From NCBI GenBank assembly GCA_031272305.1, contig JAISUA010000198.1:1-6709 (forward strand): DNA of 6,709 nucleotides, given 5' to 3'. Positions within the stretch are counted from its first letter, which is position 1. Each line of letters starts with the position of its first letter. Source of the stretch: Clostridioides sp. GTDB lineage: Bacteria > Bacillota > Clostridia > Peptostreptococcales > Peptostreptococcaceae. The position numbers and the translations under genes are program-made. The notes under the pieces are model-generated. The model did no database searches. It had not been told where the DNA came from and was given only the letters and a program-made list of their open reading frames with translations. Shown here piece by piece: positions 5,870 to 6,709 of the stretch.

Positions 5870-5976
5870 ATTCAAAAATGATATATCAAAAAACGATAAA
5901 ATGATAAAAATAAGATAATAGTCAATATACAAATAAAAATGTTAAATGTATAGATTTATGAGAAATATTGAGAGAA

Positions 5977-5982
5977 AGAGGG
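5977..5982 (+). promoter_or_regulatory. Ribosome binding site supporting a TTG start for selA
   Basis: AGAGGG lies 6 nt before the TTG at 5989. The alternative in-frame starts are a TTG at 5968, which has no such site, and ATGs at 6010 and 6013, which are preceded by a C/T-rich stretch and would remove the usual basic start before LPSVDE. Confidence 0.5.
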
Positions 5983-5988
5983 ATAATA

Positions 5989-6709
5989 TTGAGTAAAAAA
6001 AGGCTTTTTATGATGTTGCCTTCAGTTGATGAAGTGCTTAATACTAAAGAAATTGAAAGTATTTTAGAAGAATATCCAAGAAATTTAGTACTAGAATCTA
6101 TCAGAGAAGAAATAGAAACATATAGAAATAAAATAATCAAACTTTCTGGTGAAGATATAGATACATTTAGTTTTTCTACCGAAGATTTGGTTAAAAATGC
6201 TATACTTAGCATAAAATACAAGTATTCTTTAACTTTGAGAAAAGTAATAAATGCAACAGGAACAATACTTCATACAAATTTAGGACGTTCTCTTTTAAGT
6301 GAAAGTATAAGAGATGAACTTTGGATAGCTGCATCTAGATATTCCAATCTAGAATACAATCTTGAAGAAGGAAAAAGAGGATCTAGATATCAACATTTAG
6401 TGGACACTATAAGAAGATTGACAGGAGCAGAAGATGTTCTTGTTGTAAACAATAATGCAGCTGCAGTACTTCTTGTTTTGTCTACTATGGCAAAAGACGG
6501 TGAAGTAATAGTATCAAGAGGAGAACTTGTAGAGGTAGGAGGTTCTTTTAGAATACCTAGTATAATGTCACTTAGTGGTGCAAATCTTGTAGAAGTAGGA
6601 GCTACAAATAAGACACATTTAGATGATTACGAAAGTGCAATCACTGAAAATACAAAAGCTCTTATGAAAGTACACACAAGTAATTACAGAGTACTTGGAT
6701 TTACAGAAT
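5989..6709 (+). CDS. selA: L-seryl-tRNA(Sec) selenium transferase, 3'-truncated by window edge
   Basis: PLP enzyme that converts Ser-tRNA(Sec) to Sec-tRNA(Sec) with the selenophosphate made by SelD; the bacterial enzyme is a large homodecamer. The window shows the first 240 residues of an expected ~460. The proposed TTG start gives MSKKRLFMMLPSVDEVL, matching the usual basic segment plus LPSVDE N-terminus of SelA. Family blocks visible are INATGTILHTNLGRS (87-101), EGKRGSRYQH (127-136), NNNAAAV (154-160), SRGELVEVGGSFRIPSIM (176-193) and HTSNYRVLGFTE (229-240). The PLP lysine (K295 in E. coli) lies beyond the window. There is no in-frame stop from 5989 to the edge. selD is 119 bp upstream. 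The selDA(B) order is common in Clostridia and suggests that selB and the tRNA(Sec) gene are downstream. Confidence 0.95.
   Translation, partial: MSKKRLFMMLPSVDEVLNTKEIESILEEYPRNLVLESIREEIETYRNKIIKLSGEDIDTFSFSTEDLVKNAILSIKYKYSLTLRKVINATGTILHTNLGRSLLSESIRDELWIAASRYSNLEYNLEEGKRGSRYQHLVDTIRRLTGAEDVLVVNNNAAAVLLVLSTMAKDGEVIVSRGELVEVGGSFRIPSIMSLSGANLVEVGATNKTHLDDYESAITENTKALMKVHTSNYRVLGFTE

Noticed and set aside
5922..6221. 99-residue open frame on the - strand
   Set aside because: It is antisense to the selA N-terminus and the spacer, with no family resemblance and low-complexity Ser/Ile/Leu composition.

Overview
The window is AT-rich DNA (clearly low GC, dominated by AGA, AAA, ATA and TTA codons) with strong AAGGAGG-type ribosome binding sites. 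Together with the gene families (ComEA, a C-terminally anchored D,D-carboxypeptidase, and a selenocysteine-containing SelD followed by SelA), this points to a low-GC anaerobic Firmicute. A Tissierellia/Clostridia-type anaerobe, for example of the Peptoniphilaceae (Finegoldia, Anaerococcus, Peptoniphilus), is my best guess. The taxon is inferred from style and gene content, not proven.

Layout. Positions 1-2023 (+ strand) hold the end of a threonine-biosynthesis operon: threonine synthase (thrC, 5' end outside the window) and homoserine kinase (thrB). They are separated by a 191-bp AT-rich spacer containing three degenerate tandem copies of a ~47-bp unit. Positions 2024-2298 separate thrB from a convergent gene. 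This spacer is unusually structured: a ~100-nt nested hairpin that can act as a bidirectional terminator, a tandem duplication of a 20-24-bp unit, and a further hairpin. Positions 2299-3735 (- strand) encode an exported, membrane-anchored S11-family D-alanyl-D-alanine carboxypeptidase. It is divergent from comEA (3813-4487, + strand), the competence DNA receptor, with a 77-bp shared promoter region. A ~317-bp non-coding stretch follows, with terminator-like and other hairpins. The window ends with the selenocysteine machinery on the + strand: selD (4805-5869) and the first 240 codons of selA (from a TTG at 5989, running off the edge).

The most important reading is that selD contains an in-frame UGA at codon 17 (4853-4855), at the position of the catalytic Cys17 of E. 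coli SelD. A short perfect hairpin with a GGU loop lies 16-28 nt downstream, as expected of a bacterial SECIS element. A standard ORF caller would start the gene at about 4997 and lose the catalytic N-terminus. SelD makes selenophosphate, which SelA uses to convert seryl-tRNA(Sec) to selenocysteyl-tRNA(Sec). SelD therefore needs the product of its own pathway to be made in full length. selB and the tRNA(Sec) gene are expected nearby but are not in this window.

I see no mobile element, CRISPR array, rRNA or tRNA gene. None of the protein families is new. The less explained material is in the intergenic structures and the UGA/SECIS arrangement.
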